From positions 71,162,994 to 71,226,993 of the forward strand of contig CM042013.1 in the NCBI GenBank assembly GCA_023525715.1: a DNA stretch of 64,000 nucleotides. Direction: 5' to 3'. The notes beneath the pieces are model-generated. The model was given only the letters and a program-made list of their open reading frames with translations. It did no database searches and was not told where the DNA came from. The DNA is from Cichorium intybus. Taxonomy: Eukaryota; Streptophyta; Magnoliopsida; Asterales; Asteraceae. A program made the position numbers and the translations under genes. Numbering within the stretch: the first letter of the stretch is position 1; every line of letters begins with the position of its first letter. Of the stretch, positions 1 through 11,906 are shown one piece after another.

Positions 1-1
1 G

Positions 2-295
2 CAGAATTTTCCATCCTCACTTGTTGACCTATGCTTAAGTGGGGAAAATTCAGGAGTGGTTTCATTTGCAGTGGCAGAGGATGTGAATAAGACTACTACT
101 CCATCATCATCTTTTCTTCTTCCACCATCTCTGGTTTCTCTGATGCTCCATGGTTTTATGGATGTGGAATCATTTTCAGAGGTTTTACCACACCTCCCCT
201 GCCTTAAAAGACTTATTATTTGGGCATGCCCGAATATTAGGGATCTTAAGACAACTTCGGCTGCATCAAAACTAACAATAAAGGTGTTGCAGTAG
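2..295 (+). CDS. 3' end of a CNL (NB-LRR) paralog, LRR tail (partial)
   Basis: This is the C-terminal part of an NB-LRR immune-receptor gene whose start lies outside the window. The frame is open from base 2 to the TAG at 293-295. It encodes LRR-like sequence (VESFSEVLPHLPCLKRL) with a low-complexity TTTPSSSFLLPPS stretch just before it. It closely matches the LRR tail of the second CNL at about 50301-50600, so the two are paralogs in a tandem cluster. A good splice donor (AAAG|GTATGT) follows the stop at 301, so a 3'UTR intron is likely. The residues and the paralogy are seen directly; the immune role is inferred from the family. Whether the full gene is intact cannot be judged from this end. 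Confidence 0.8.
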   Translation, partial: QNFPSSLVDLCLSGENSGVVSFAVAEDVNKTTTPSSSFLLPPSLVSLMLHGFMDVESFSEVLPHLPCLKRLIIWACPNIRDLKTTSAASKLTIKVLQ

Positions 296-2874
296 AAAAG
301 GTATGTCGTCTCCTTTCACATCATCTATGTCTCTTCTACATATGAACTAAAAGTGTGATTATTCATTTCAATAATATTATTATTATCATAGTTTTTTAAC
401 AAATGTGAAAACGAGGGTCTACATATGTACTAAAAGTGATTTTTTTTTAAAATTTGCACCATCTTAATACCTTTATAGTATTCGTTATATAACTTCAGAT
501 TTCTTTACAAATTCGTATCAGTTTCTAGGCTGGAATTAATGCATCTGACATTAAAACTTTTTTCTGTTTTGGTAAAAATATAGTCAAACTCTGTACAGCA
601 TGACAAATGTCTTTTTGTGTGGTTATCCTTTTCTTATTATCTCGAGTTCGTATTTCGAGTATAATTGGTTATCAGTATTATAAGTATCATGCATATCTAC
701 ACATTCTAAACTTCTGTAACATTTTCCCAACTTCTTTGTTAACATCAGGGATTAATGAAAGAGAGGCAAATCAGGTAAATATGCTCAGAATGGAGATTAT
801 AGAAGGCATTCGCTTCTAGAGACACTTTTGCGTTGGAAGAACCGTGTATTGATTTGTATTTTGATGCAGTAAATACCAAATACAATTTCGTTTTAGTATT
901 TTTGCTTGGATATTATTTGTATACGTAATTATTTGTAATCTGTTGTACGTAAACGGTCAAATTGCAGGAAATAGCAACGTACTTTGCTTTTTTTGCCGAT
1001 ATGGGAAATGTACCTTATTTTGTTACCGATGATAACCACATTTTCACAAGCTTTTACTGTTTACAGCAAAGTTAACCTGGAGAACTATAACTCATTATTA
1101 ATTTTTTTCTTCAACTTTTTTTTTCTTGCTTACCTGGCATCTCAAGTAGAATTCTGAATTACAAACTACTCGTCAGCATCAAATACAAAGAATTAGCCCC
1201 CTAAAGCTGGATAATTACAATCAAAATTAAGATAATGACTATTAAACGATTTCAAAGAATTGGTGAAAGGTTTACGAATCTGCACTCTCGAAGATCTGTT
1301 TGCAAGTTGGTGCTAAATTAAGGAGCAAAGTTACCATCTGTTGATATTCGATTACCTTGTGTAAAGTGAACCTCATGTTTGAATTTGTGTTTCATATGTG
1401 TAAATTTTGTTGTTTTTCATGACTGTGTGAACAGAAAACCATGAATAGTGATTACCACAAACCATTGACTTCAATTTACAGTAAGTTCGTATGGCTTGGT
1501 TCAAGATGACAAACATATACTACACCTATACAGTTCGTATTGTATATACATATACTTGGAGTTAAAAAGCTATTTTTGCGTTTTGATTCTTCTTACATAA
1601 TGAGATCTTCGTTCATTACCAACACTATTTTCACTTGAGATAAACTATAATGGTTTGCTTGTGACCGGACTATTTGGTTATGAGTGTAAAAATATTAATT
1701 TCACCATTACACTTCTTGCTTGACTTGTAACAATGATGGATTTGAGATAAAGTACGTTTACAATAGTATATAGCTTTGAAGATGATAAAAATTCCAAAAC
1801 AGTGTGGCTATTTCTTGCATTTAAACCCCATTTTTAAATATATAAAAGAATTTGCTATTATTTTTTAAATATGAAACATCTTCAATAAAACTAATTTTTA
1901 AATTAGAAACATATCATATCAAAACTTATGCATTTAACAAACATGTAAATATCTTCGATTATTTAAACCTTTCGAGACAAAAGAAAAGAATGTACATCAC
2001 TACATATACATTCAAGAAAAGAATATGATGGAGTGGCCTGTATGCTTAGAAATGAAATTTTTGCCCCTGTTTATACTCTTTTGTAGAAGAGAACCACTGG
2101 TCAATCGGGTAACAAGCATCGAATTTTGATGCTTCCCTTCCATGGTGAATGAGTGCACTCTTACGACCCTGCATATTTGTTATAAAAAGGGTTAAATGTA
2201 AGAAATAGCAACAAACTTTGATTGATTTGTTTATTACTCTGTTATAGTGTCGTACTTTAAAATTATTTCTATTAGTATTGTACTTTGAAAGATCTACGCG
2301 ATTGTTGTAATTTAAATACAAAGCCACTTCATTGCAAATTACAACATAACTTAATTTAGTACACATTTACAGCCGAACGCAGGATTGGAATGGAATTAGA
2401 ATCCAATTCTAGCAAAATCTCATGGAATCTGCAAACCTAATGCCTACTTATAGCTAAGGGCATCTACTTTTTTTTAAATTCTTTTTGGAGATATTATTGC
2501 ATTTGTATAGTCACCAAGTAATAATAGAAACTTGTAAATAGAGGTCGACATCGTGTTTTAACGACATTTCTCAATTGCCCTCCAAATATTGCACTAAGCT
2601 CTGAAAGAACAAAATTTTGTGTCCTTGTAACTGTGGATTGATTTTTCTATATTTTTTTTTTGAAATTATTTTCTTAAATCTATAGATCAAGTACCAACAT
2701 GCTTATAATTTTCTGTTTTTTTCGTTTAATACACTCAAATAAAGGAACCCTTATATTAATTTTCAATGAAATTTTACATATTTACATCTATTAAAACTAG
2801 GATCCGACCTTCAAAATATGGTCACATATGTAACCCTGTTGAAGGATTTTGACACCAAATTGCAGGTGTTAAGT
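296..2874. other. Intergenic / 3' flank of the first CNL paralog
   Basis: No convincing protein-coding gene is present in this AT-rich stretch. It begins with the donor-like GTATGT at 301. A CAG acceptor-like site near 750 is compatible with a spliced 3'UTR. Much of 1130-1540 is homologous to two places downstream of the second CNL (about 51700-52000 and 53935-54150), so the flank was duplicated with the gene. A motif reading GAAATAGCAAC recurs near 970, 2200 and 53608 and may be the end of a small non-autonomous repeat, but no terminal inverted repeat or TSD could be defined. Confidence 0.6.
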
Positions 2875-3915
2875 TTGAAATCGCTGTTACGGCCATCGTC
2901 ACTGTGCTGTGTGAGAAGCTGGTCTCAGGTGAATTGATGAAGCTGGCTCGATCCGAAGGTATCGATTCTCAACTGCACAAATGGAAGAAAAACTTGCCTC
3001 TGATCAAAGTCGTGCTTGCTGATGCAAGCCAGAAGCACATAACAGACGGAGCTGTTCAGTTGTGGGTGAACGACCTCCAGGATTTGGCTTACGACATAGA
3101 CGATGTACTCGATGATTTGGCCACTGAAGCTCTGCGACGCAAGTTGAATCAAGGAGCTTATGCCAGCACTAGTTGAAGATCATCCCAAATTGCTGTACTA
3201 ATTTTACTCCTCGCGACATCATGTACGGTCAGCAGATGAGTTCTAAGCTAGACGAGATCACCACCAAATTGCGAGATCTTGTTGACCAGAAAAATGATTT
3301 GGGTTTGAATATGAATTTTTAAAGGTAAACTATAACGGAGAGACGGTTGGAGCAAACTTCACCGGTTGATGAGTCCAAAATCATGGGTCGGGAAGGGGAT
3401 AAAGTGGCATTGCTAGGGAAGTTACTGGGGAATGAAGAATGTGATGAAAATGTGAGCATAATATCGATAGTTGGTATGGGTGGAATAGGCAAAACCACGC
3501 TTGCCAAAGTTCTATACAACGACGAGAAAGTAAAGGATCATTTTGAAGTCAAGGCATGGGTTAGTGATTCTGAAGATTTGGATGTATCTAACATCAGCGA
3601 GGCTATCTTCTAAGAGGTAATGGGACAGAATAAATATTTTGCTAGTCTCAATCTGCTTCATGTAGCCCTCAAAGAAGAACTTTCTAAGAGAAGGTTCCTA
3701 CTTGTTCTAGACGATGTTTGGAACGAAGACCATAGTAAGTGGGAACTCCTCCGAAGCCCTCTTCTTGCAGGGGCGCCTGGAAGTAGAGTTATTGTCACAA
3801 CCAGGAGTACGAGGTTTGCATCAGTGATGGACTCTCAGAAGAAGTTTATGAGTTGGAAATTTTGTCAAATTAAGATGCTCTATCATTATTAGCTCAAGGC
3901 GCTTTAGGTGATAAA
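2875..3915 (+). pseudogene. CNL segment 1: coiled coil and first half of NB-ARC
   Basis: Encodes an Rx_N coiled coil (LARSEGIDSQLHKWKKNLP, then a QDLAYDIDDVLDDLATEAL stretch that includes the EDVID-like region). It is followed by the P-loop GMGGIGKTT (3473-3499), kinase-2 LLVLDDVW (near 3700-3720) and RNBS-B GSRVIVTTR (near 3778-3804). Defects seen: the family's N-terminal ATG is missing (the region reads VKFEIAVTAIV after an upstream stop), the frame shifts near 3172 and again near 3320, there is a TAA at 3611-3613 where the family has Gln, a frameshift near 3838, and a further TAA in the restored frame near 3872. The segment ends at the TE1 TSD (3911-3915). ATP-binding residues are present but the reading frame is broken. 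Confidence 0.88.
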
Positions 3916-6612
3916 TGTGACATCCGCCTAAAATGGATTCGGGTCAACCCAACCCAATTGGAAATTTAATAAACCCTACTCAAGATTAGTTGACGCTAAT
4001 AGGATCAAAACCCATACAATACGATATAAATTGACGTTAATAGCAATATAGCATAGTATAACGTTATAACTATAATCAAATTAAATTATGATACCATATT
4101 AAAATAAAATCAAAGTATGATGCTCTAATTAAATTAAAAGAATCAAACTTGAATGCTATAATTAAACTTCAAATCAAAGTAGATTGTTATAATCAAATAA
4201 TAACCTATTTTTTTATAAAACTTTATTTTTATAAACTCTACATTAAATTTTATAAAATTCTTATATTAATTAGTGTATTACATAGAGATGCTTGTGCTAG
4301 TTGGAAATTATGAAGACCACCAAAAGCCAAAAGTTATTCCCATGGTCTCCCACTCATACCTCATATCATATTTCCTTTCATTTTTCTCTCAACACATTAT
4401 TCTCATCACCACTCAAACCCTCTCTATTCTTTCTCTCACCCTCAATCTCGAAATTTCTCGAAGAAATCTTCATATTTCAGCCAAGAACACTTCATTATAC
4501 TCAAATCTTCATCACTCTTGAAGCATTCACCAATGTATGTTGTTAAAAGTTTCAAATTCATACATGAAACAAATTAAATCCACCAAACTATCTAAAACTC
4601 ATTTTATGCATAAACCTGATTTTTCTCAGAATCCCATCAATAAAATAAGAAGTTCTGGAAATTTTTAGAAAATAACTTATTTTTATTTAATTACTATAAT
4701 TATTGCAATAAAATAGGGCAATAATTCATATAAAATACTTTTTACAACCAATAAATTCTAGGAAAATTCTGGAATGAACCATATATTTATTAAAGTGGAT
4801 TTATGAAGCTTAATGCATTTATATTACCGTTTTATGCTTATTGTGTATTTTACTTTGTTGTAGATAAATAAATAGCAAAATATAGTTATTAAGGTTAAAA
4901 ATTAGATGTTATATTTTTCACACCTTAATAACATTATAAATACTCCATGAACAAATTTACAGATTTTTTAAGAAGGTTTGCTTATTTTCCTCGATTTAAT
5001 GATTGTTTAATGGGTTAAATTGATATTAAATAGCTACACATGTCTGAAAATTATAAAACCTTATCACAATATCATATATTACATATTAATCATATATAAA
5101 AAGTTTAATGAATTTTACTTAGTACTTTACTATTATTTATGATATTATTGATTGATTAATAAAGAAAAACAGACGAAATACTTCTCAAAGTCACAAATAT
5201 CCAAAATCCTTACGATAGGCTCAATATCATGTTAGAAAACTATGGTTAATTTTCCAGAATTTTTGGGGATGATTTATTATTTTTCCCGAATTTTGTTGTT
5301 TTTTATCATTAAAATACTAAATAAATACTAAAACAGTTTATAAAAATATGAACATTTTACAGTAACTACTATTATATGACATAATGAGTTTCTGATAATT
5401 TCAGAATGTTTCATTACTGTTTACTATTTAAAACCATTTTCCTAAATATTTAAGTATATAAAAATGCATTTTTAATGATTATTTCATATAAATAATTGTT
5501 AAAATCTGTAAATACTTATAATTGGGCAAGTTATTATTTTAATAAGAAATTATTAAAATCTTGCCTAAATTGAAAATATAAATTAATTATGCAAAGTAAT
5601 TAATTTAATTTAAAATTCATTTAACAAATGAATACCTTAATATTCAAATCAAAATGGATTATTATTAATTCATCTAATATAAGAATATGTGTCTAATTAT
5701 TTTTATTAATACTCCATTCCCGTTTAGCAATTCCTAAACCAAAACTATTAATTATATTAGGTTCTACGACATTTTGACCCGAGTCATCTATCGTACGACA
5801 CGCGTATTCCGTTTGGATTAATGTGAGTAATCTACACCATATTTTATAATTTTCAATACTTTTGGGGTGTATCATGTGGTTCTAATATGTTTTCAACTTC
5901 ATTTTATTATTTTATCATAATTGAGACATTGTTGGAACATTTATACGTGAATCATTATTTGTATAATTATTGTTTGTTTACGCTACATGTACTTGTAGTG
6001 CATTACCATTTTTAGTCTAATCTCCATGACTATGCCCTTATTGTTGAGGTACGTTATGGACAATAATAGCGCTATTGGGTTGACCACCCCGCCTTGGGAC
6101 GCTAAGGTGATTGATCGCACGTGGTTGAGTGTGTATGATGATTAGATGCTCCATCCTATATATATATACATGTATATGTATATATAGGGTGAGGACTTAT
6201 TGTTGTTGTTATCATGTGTTAATCAATTTTTGATTTATAAACTGTTATCTCAATAACACTTGCTTGCCGACTTCAAAAGAAAACACATTTCAAATTATAA
6301 AATTTTCAAACTCACAATTTTCTTTAATAAAACTAGATTACTCACCAACTCTCGTAGTTGACATGTTTTTACCCATGATGCAGATTTGAAGAATGAAGTT
6401 GATGAAAAGTAGGGTGTACCTTAGAAACCCACAAGACTATTTAAATTTGATGTAATAAATGTTGTTTGTATATGGATTTGTATTTGTATGTTGTGGATCT
6501 TGTTTGCATAATTAGTATTAATTGAATCTAATCATATTATAACACAGTTGTCATGAGACTTTGAACAATATATCACGCATTGATCGATTCCGCCATGGAT
6601 CGGGGTGTGACA
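3916..6612 (+). repeat. TE1 5' LTR
   Basis: Begins TGTGACATCC, ends GGTGTGACA and is followed by the PBS. It pairs with 11907-14600. The interior is very AT-rich and holds (TA)n near 6160-6185. Short ORFs in this LTR recur in the other copy and are not genes. Confidence 0.95.
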
Positions 6613-6615
6613 GAT

Positions 6616-6628
6616 TGGTATCAGAGCC
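6616..6628 (+). other. TE1 primer-binding site (tRNA-iMet)
   Basis: TGGTATCAGAGCC lies three bases after the 5' LTR. This is the standard initiator-Met tRNA primer site of plant Ty3/gypsy elements and starts minus-strand cDNA synthesis. Confidence 0.92.
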
Positions 6629-7446
6629 CTTGACTATAGGGAATTAGGTTAATTGCCTTGACCTAGTCTATAGCCTCTAGGGTCCTCTTGTATGCTAGTT
6701 TATAAAATGCACACACAACTGCATGCAATTCGCACTTAGAAAATTCTAGGAATACCTTTGTGTGCTAATTGCTCCCTTATGTGCTTACGTATTACTCCTG
6801 ACACTTATATGTGTGCATACACTTGTAAATTTTCTCCTCTTTCTCTGAAAATCACACACATACTCAAGTGGTTTCAAAAAAAAATTGTATATACATATAT
6901 ATATTCCTTAGAGCTCATAGGAAATTCAAAGTCATCCACACTAGTTGGGTAGGATCAAAGTAATGGACGCGTAGATAGTAACTGGAAGGGGGAGGTGCCG
7001 GTAGCCCGAAAGTCCTGACTAGGCAAGCATTCGTATACATCCCAATCAACCGAGGGACCAGTTTGCTTACCTGGGGACCAAAGGCGAGAGTTCCCAAACC
7101 TATAGGCCAAAGCGCGTCATTCACATTACTTTTGAGCCATCAAAATACCCGACCTTATCAAACGTATCCAAAAGGATACACTCCAAAATGGACAACTCAT
7201 TGGACTATTAAGTTCCCTAATGGGCCTAGAAGTGGGGAAAACATGTGAAAACTTAGTATTGTGGGGGCTCACGCAAGTGCTACATGCTTCACATTTAGTA
7301 CCCATGGAAAGCCCAAAAGGTGCCCAACACTCCTAACAATGGCCCAACAAGTGTTTTACAATCATTTTACCCAATAATGTCTACAAACTTAATTTCCATA
7401 ATCAATTTACAAATAACTCACAAGTCCATATGCGTGTTTCTCGTAG

Positions 7447-8160
7447 ATGGCATTATGACCCCCATACGCTGCTCGCAATAACCGAAGGCTAGCCGCCCTT
7501 ATCGCCAAGGAGGTAGCAAACGTCATCCCAACAATTGCAACCCAACTTCAAGCTCTTCAGCCGCAAGCTCCAACAACCACTCCTCGTTGCTCGTTTAAGC
7601 ACTTTCGTAGCTGCAATCCGCCTTACTTCAAAGGCATCGATGGTGCCACCGCACTCCTCACATGGATTGAAGAAATGGAGAGTACTTTCATCCACAGCGA
7701 GTGCCTTGAGGACCTGATGGTCCGTCACGCCACGGGAGGCCTCCAAGGTCATGCTCTCACATGGTGGAACCTAGAAAAACGAGCAAAAGGAGAGGCTGTT
7801 GCCTTGGGAATGACCTGGTCTAAACTAAAGGAACGCATGATAGAGAAGTTCTGCCCTGATAGCGAATTGCAAACTCTCGAGGAGGAATTCTGGAATCTGA
7901 AACAGGTGGGAGGCGACAACGCAACCTACACCAATAGATTCCATGATCTCTCAAGACTCCTACCTCACATGGTTCAACCTATGAAAACTGCAATACGCCG
8001 CTACATCAAAGGGTTACCGTGCTAGATCCGTGATTCGGTGACCAGCAGCATGCCATATACCCTGGAATCCGCTATTGAAATAGCAGGTAAACTCAACGAG
8101 GATAATGTGAACGATGGTGTCCTCCCACGCAAGGGTTCAAAGATGAGAACTGAAAAGCCG
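7447..8160 (+). pseudogene. TE1 gag (degenerate)
   Basis: Reading from the ATG at 7447, the frame has a TGA at codon 4, then continues through a typical retrotransposon Gag domain (PPYFKGIDGATALLTWIEEME, then LQGHALTWWN and EEFWNLKQ) to a TAG at 8023-8025 where related proteins continue as IRDSVTSS. Gag forms the cytoplasmic virus-like particle. The frame then differs from that of the downstream zinc-knuckle and pol ORF, so a frameshift lies between about 8160 and 8355. Both stops can be explained by C-to-T changes. Confidence 0.85.
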
Positions 8161-8354
8161 ACCCTTGAACTCCCCTAATTGTCAAGTCCGAGTCCTCACA
8201 CCGACATGACAAAAAGAAGCGGAAAAGCTATCACCACAACCATGCTGTTATTACCCTTGCCACTCCTATTACCCAAGTCACCCCACAAGTCCAACCAAAC
8301 AAAAAGCCGTATACCGGACCTCACCCCCTCTGTAACCACTGTAACTATCACCAT

Positions 8355-11300
8355 ATGACCACCAGCCCGTGTCGCCTTTGTACGACTTGTGGTCGCTATG
8401 GCCACTTGGCGGACACATGTCGTGCACCAAAAACTCAGCGACCATTTTCTCTACCCTCAAATCAGCAAACACAAACCCGGTATCTAACTGGAACATGCTT
8501 CAACTGTGGTGACCCCACCCATTTCAGAAACGCGTGTCCTAGGCTCGTCAATATCATTAACACTCAAGCCCAGGCAAATCCAACAATGCATGTTCCAACT
8601 CCCAAAGGCCGAGCCTTTGTCATTACCGCAACCAAAGCACAAAGCAATAATAAGGTCGTAAATGGTACGTTTCTCATAAATGACTGCTACGCGTCAGTAC
8701 TTTTTGATTCAGGTGCCGATAAAAGTTTTGTGTCTTTGGAATTTGAGCCCATACTTCACACACCTCGCACGATTCTTGATGAGTACTTTACCGTAGAAGT
8801 CGCCAATGGAAAATACGTTTCACTCAATGCAGTCATCCAAGATTGCACTTTCGATTTTAGCGGTCATAAATTTTCCGTCAATTTAGTTGCTATGGAACTT
8901 GGTAGCTTCGACATCATCGTGGGAATGAATTGGCTATCCCAAAACCATGCTGAAATAGTATGTTACGAGAAGTTCATTCGTATTCCTCTTGCCGACGGTC
9001 AAAGTCTTCGTATTTATGGCGAGACTCGTTCGAAAAAGCTTAGTCTTATGTCATGTACTCAAGCTCGATCATATCTACGTAAAGAATACATGGATTTCTT
9101 AGCCCATGTGGTGGAAACAAAGGTCAAAGAAAAGAAGATCGAAGATATTCCGATTGTACGAGACTTTCCCGAGATGCAAGAATTGGCAAGTCAGCTCCAA
9201 GAATTAACCGATAAGGGATTTATCCGCCCTAGTACTTCACCCTGGGGAGCCCCGGTTCTCTTCATCAAAAAGAAAGATGGTTCGTTTCGTATGTGTATCG
9301 ATTATCGGGAGTTAAATAAATTAACCATCAAGAACCGATATCCGTTACCTCGGATCGACGACCTTTTAGATCAGCTTCAAGGAGCTTCATGCTTCTCAAA
9401 AATTGACCTCCGCTCGGGTTATCACCATCTTCGAGTACGGGAAGAAGACATCCCCAAAACTGCTTTCCGCCCGCTATGGTCATTACGAGTTCACCGTTAT
9501 GCCTTTCGGCCTAACAAATGCCCCTGCCGCATTCATGGACTTGATGAATCGGGTATTTAAACCTTATCTCGACCGTTTTGTTATCGTATTTATTGATGAC
9601 ATCCTCATTTACTCCAAGACAAAGGCAGAGCATGAAAGACACCTTCACCTAACTCTCCAAACGTTGCAAGGAAATCGGCTCTACGCCAAATTTTCGAAAT
9701 GCGAGTTTTGGTTAAATGAGGTACAATTCCTTGGTCATATTGTAAGTGACAAGGGTATTTTAGTCGATCCCGCAAAAGTTGAAGTAGTCAAGAATTGGAA
9801 AGCCCCACGTACCCCCAAGGAAATTCGGTCCTTCCTCGGTTTAGCTGGCTATTACCGGCGTTTCATTTCAAATTTCTCAAAGATCGCTTTACCGCTCACT
9901 TCTCTCACTTGCAAGGGTACGCCATTTGATTGGGGACCCAAGCAGGAAGACGCTTTCGAAACCCTTAAACAAAGATTGTGTGACGCTCCGATTCTTACAC
10001 TCCCTGAAGGATCCGAAGATTTTGTGGTATACTGCGATGCCTCCAATCTCGGTCTAGGTTGTGTTTTGATGCAAAGGGGAAAGGTTATAGCTTACGCATT
10101 GCGACAACTCAAAATCTACGAAAGGAATTATACGACTCATGATTTGGAGCTCGGTGCCGTGGTTTTCGCTCTTAAAATTTGGAGGCATTACTTTTACGGC
10201 ACTAAATGCGTAATTTTCACCGACCATAAGAGCTTGCAACATATTCTTAATCAAAAGGAACTCAATATGAAGCAAACACGATGGGTCGAACTCCTAAATG
10301 ATTACGAGTGTGAAATACGCTATCATCCGGGCAAGGCGAACATCGTAGCCGACGCGTTAAGACGAAAAGAACATGCCAAAGCATTTCATTTAATATGTTC
10401 TCCTATCTTGTCCAATCTCAGCGACCGAATTCGAGGAGCCCAACACTCGGCAATTACCGAAAATGACATGCCTACGGGAATTGATGGGGAGTTGGAATCT
10501 AAATCTGATGGTATTTTCTATTATCAAGATCGCATCTGGATCCCAGATCGCGACAGTCTTCATACATTCCTGATGGAAGAAATCCATAAAACTCGATATT
10601 CCATTCATTCGGGCGCTGACAATATGTATCATGACTTAAGAACCAATTATTGGTGGTCAGGAATAAAAAAGGATATTGCTTTATTCGTGGCCAAATGTCT
10701 TACATGTTCCAGGGTCAAAGCAGAACATCAACGACCCTCTGGACTATTGGTCCAACCGGTAATCCCCGAGTGGAAATGGGAAGCGATCGCTATGGATTTC
10801 GTAACCAAACTTCCCCGTACCACAAAGGGACGTGATAGCATTTGGGTAATCATTGACTGTTTGACTAAATCTGCCCACTTCCTTCCCATCCGTGAACATT
10901 TCAAGGTCGAACAACTTGCTCGGATTTACATCGACGAGATAGTTAGTCGACATGACATCCCTCTCAGCATCATTTCAGATCGCGATGGGAGATTTCTCTC
11001 TCGGTTCTGGCAATCACTTCAAGAAGCCATGGGAACCCGCCTCGATCTCAGTACCGCCTATCATCCTCAGACCGACGGTCAATCTGAGAGGACAATTCAA
11101 ACACTCGAAGATATGTTGAGGGCGTGTGTCTTAGATTTCGGAGGAAACTGAGACTCTCATTTACCATTGGTGGAATTCTCCTATAATAACAGTTATCATT
11201 CTAGCATCGGGATGCCACCATTTGAGGCATTGTATGGCCGTAAATGCCGATCTTCTATTTGCTGGCATGAAATTGGCGAGTACGTAATTCATGCAACAGT

Positions 11301-11860
11301 GGATTCTCCAATCGTTGGTCCTGAGCTTATCCATGAAACAACCGACAAAATCACTCAGATTCGCAATAACCTTCTCACAGCTCGTAGCCGACAAAAGAGT
11401 TACGCTGACAAGCGACGCAAACAGCTTGAATTTACCGTGGGTGACATGGTCATGTTAAAAGTGTCCCCATGGAAAGGTGTGGTTCGATTTGGACGCAAGG
11501 GTAAATTGGCACCCCACTACGTAGGGCCGTTTAAGATCCTGAAAAGGATCGGACCAGTAGCCTACGAGTTGGATCTACCAACAAAGCTTAATAAAGTTCA
11601 CTCAGTATTTCATATAGCCAACCTCAAGAAGTGTTTAGCAGACGAGAACCTTCATGTTCCTCTCGAGGATATCCAAATCGACGAGACCATGCAATTTATC
11701 GAGAAACCCTTGGAAATTGCCGACAGAAAGGAAAAGCAACTCAAAAGAAGTCGCATTCCCCTGGTCAAGGTCAGGTGGCAGTCAGCACGTGGACCCGAGT
11801 ATACATGAGAGCGTGAGGATCATATGCGTACCAAATACCCACAACTTTTCTCTTAAGGTA
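8355..11860 (+). pseudogene. TE1 pol: zinc knuckles, protease, RT, RNase H, integrase, chromodomain-like tail
   Basis: The order seen is: Cys-rich knuckles (CTTCGRYGHLADTC, CFNCGDPTHFRNAC) near 8370-8540; protease VLFDSGADKSFVS near 8698; RT from GFIRPSTSPWGAP near 9218 with catalytic FIDD at 9589-9600; RNase H (YCDASNLGLG, TDHKSL); integrase zinc motif and DDE core (AMDFVTKLP, IISDRDGRF); and a tail with PLVKVRW. Defects: a 1-base loss near 9470 that splits the ORF inside RT (AFRP instead of AFRTRYGHYEF), a TGA at about 11149-11151 where relatives have Trp, and a TGA at about 11806-11808 where the tail should read TWERED. The RT and integrase active-site residues themselves remain. Confidence 0.92.
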
Positions 11861-11906
11861 CTATCTTCTTAAATTTCGGGACGAAATTTCCTAAAGTAGG
11901 GGAGAC

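Noticed and set aside
607..819. 70-codon ORF downstream of the first CNL paralog
   Set aside because: Lies in the probable spliced 3'UTR, is not conserved in frame at the homologous place near 51150-51330, and has no domain.
4273..4546. ORFs in the TE1 LTR (and the copy at 12262-12535)
   Set aside because: Same short frames in both LTRs, overlapping in two frames, with low-complexity residues and no domain; chance ORFs in LTR DNA.
6616..6628. tRNA-like sequence TGGTATCAGAGCC at several places
   Set aside because: These are retrotransposon primer-binding sites next to LTRs; no cloverleaf or promoter boxes surround them.
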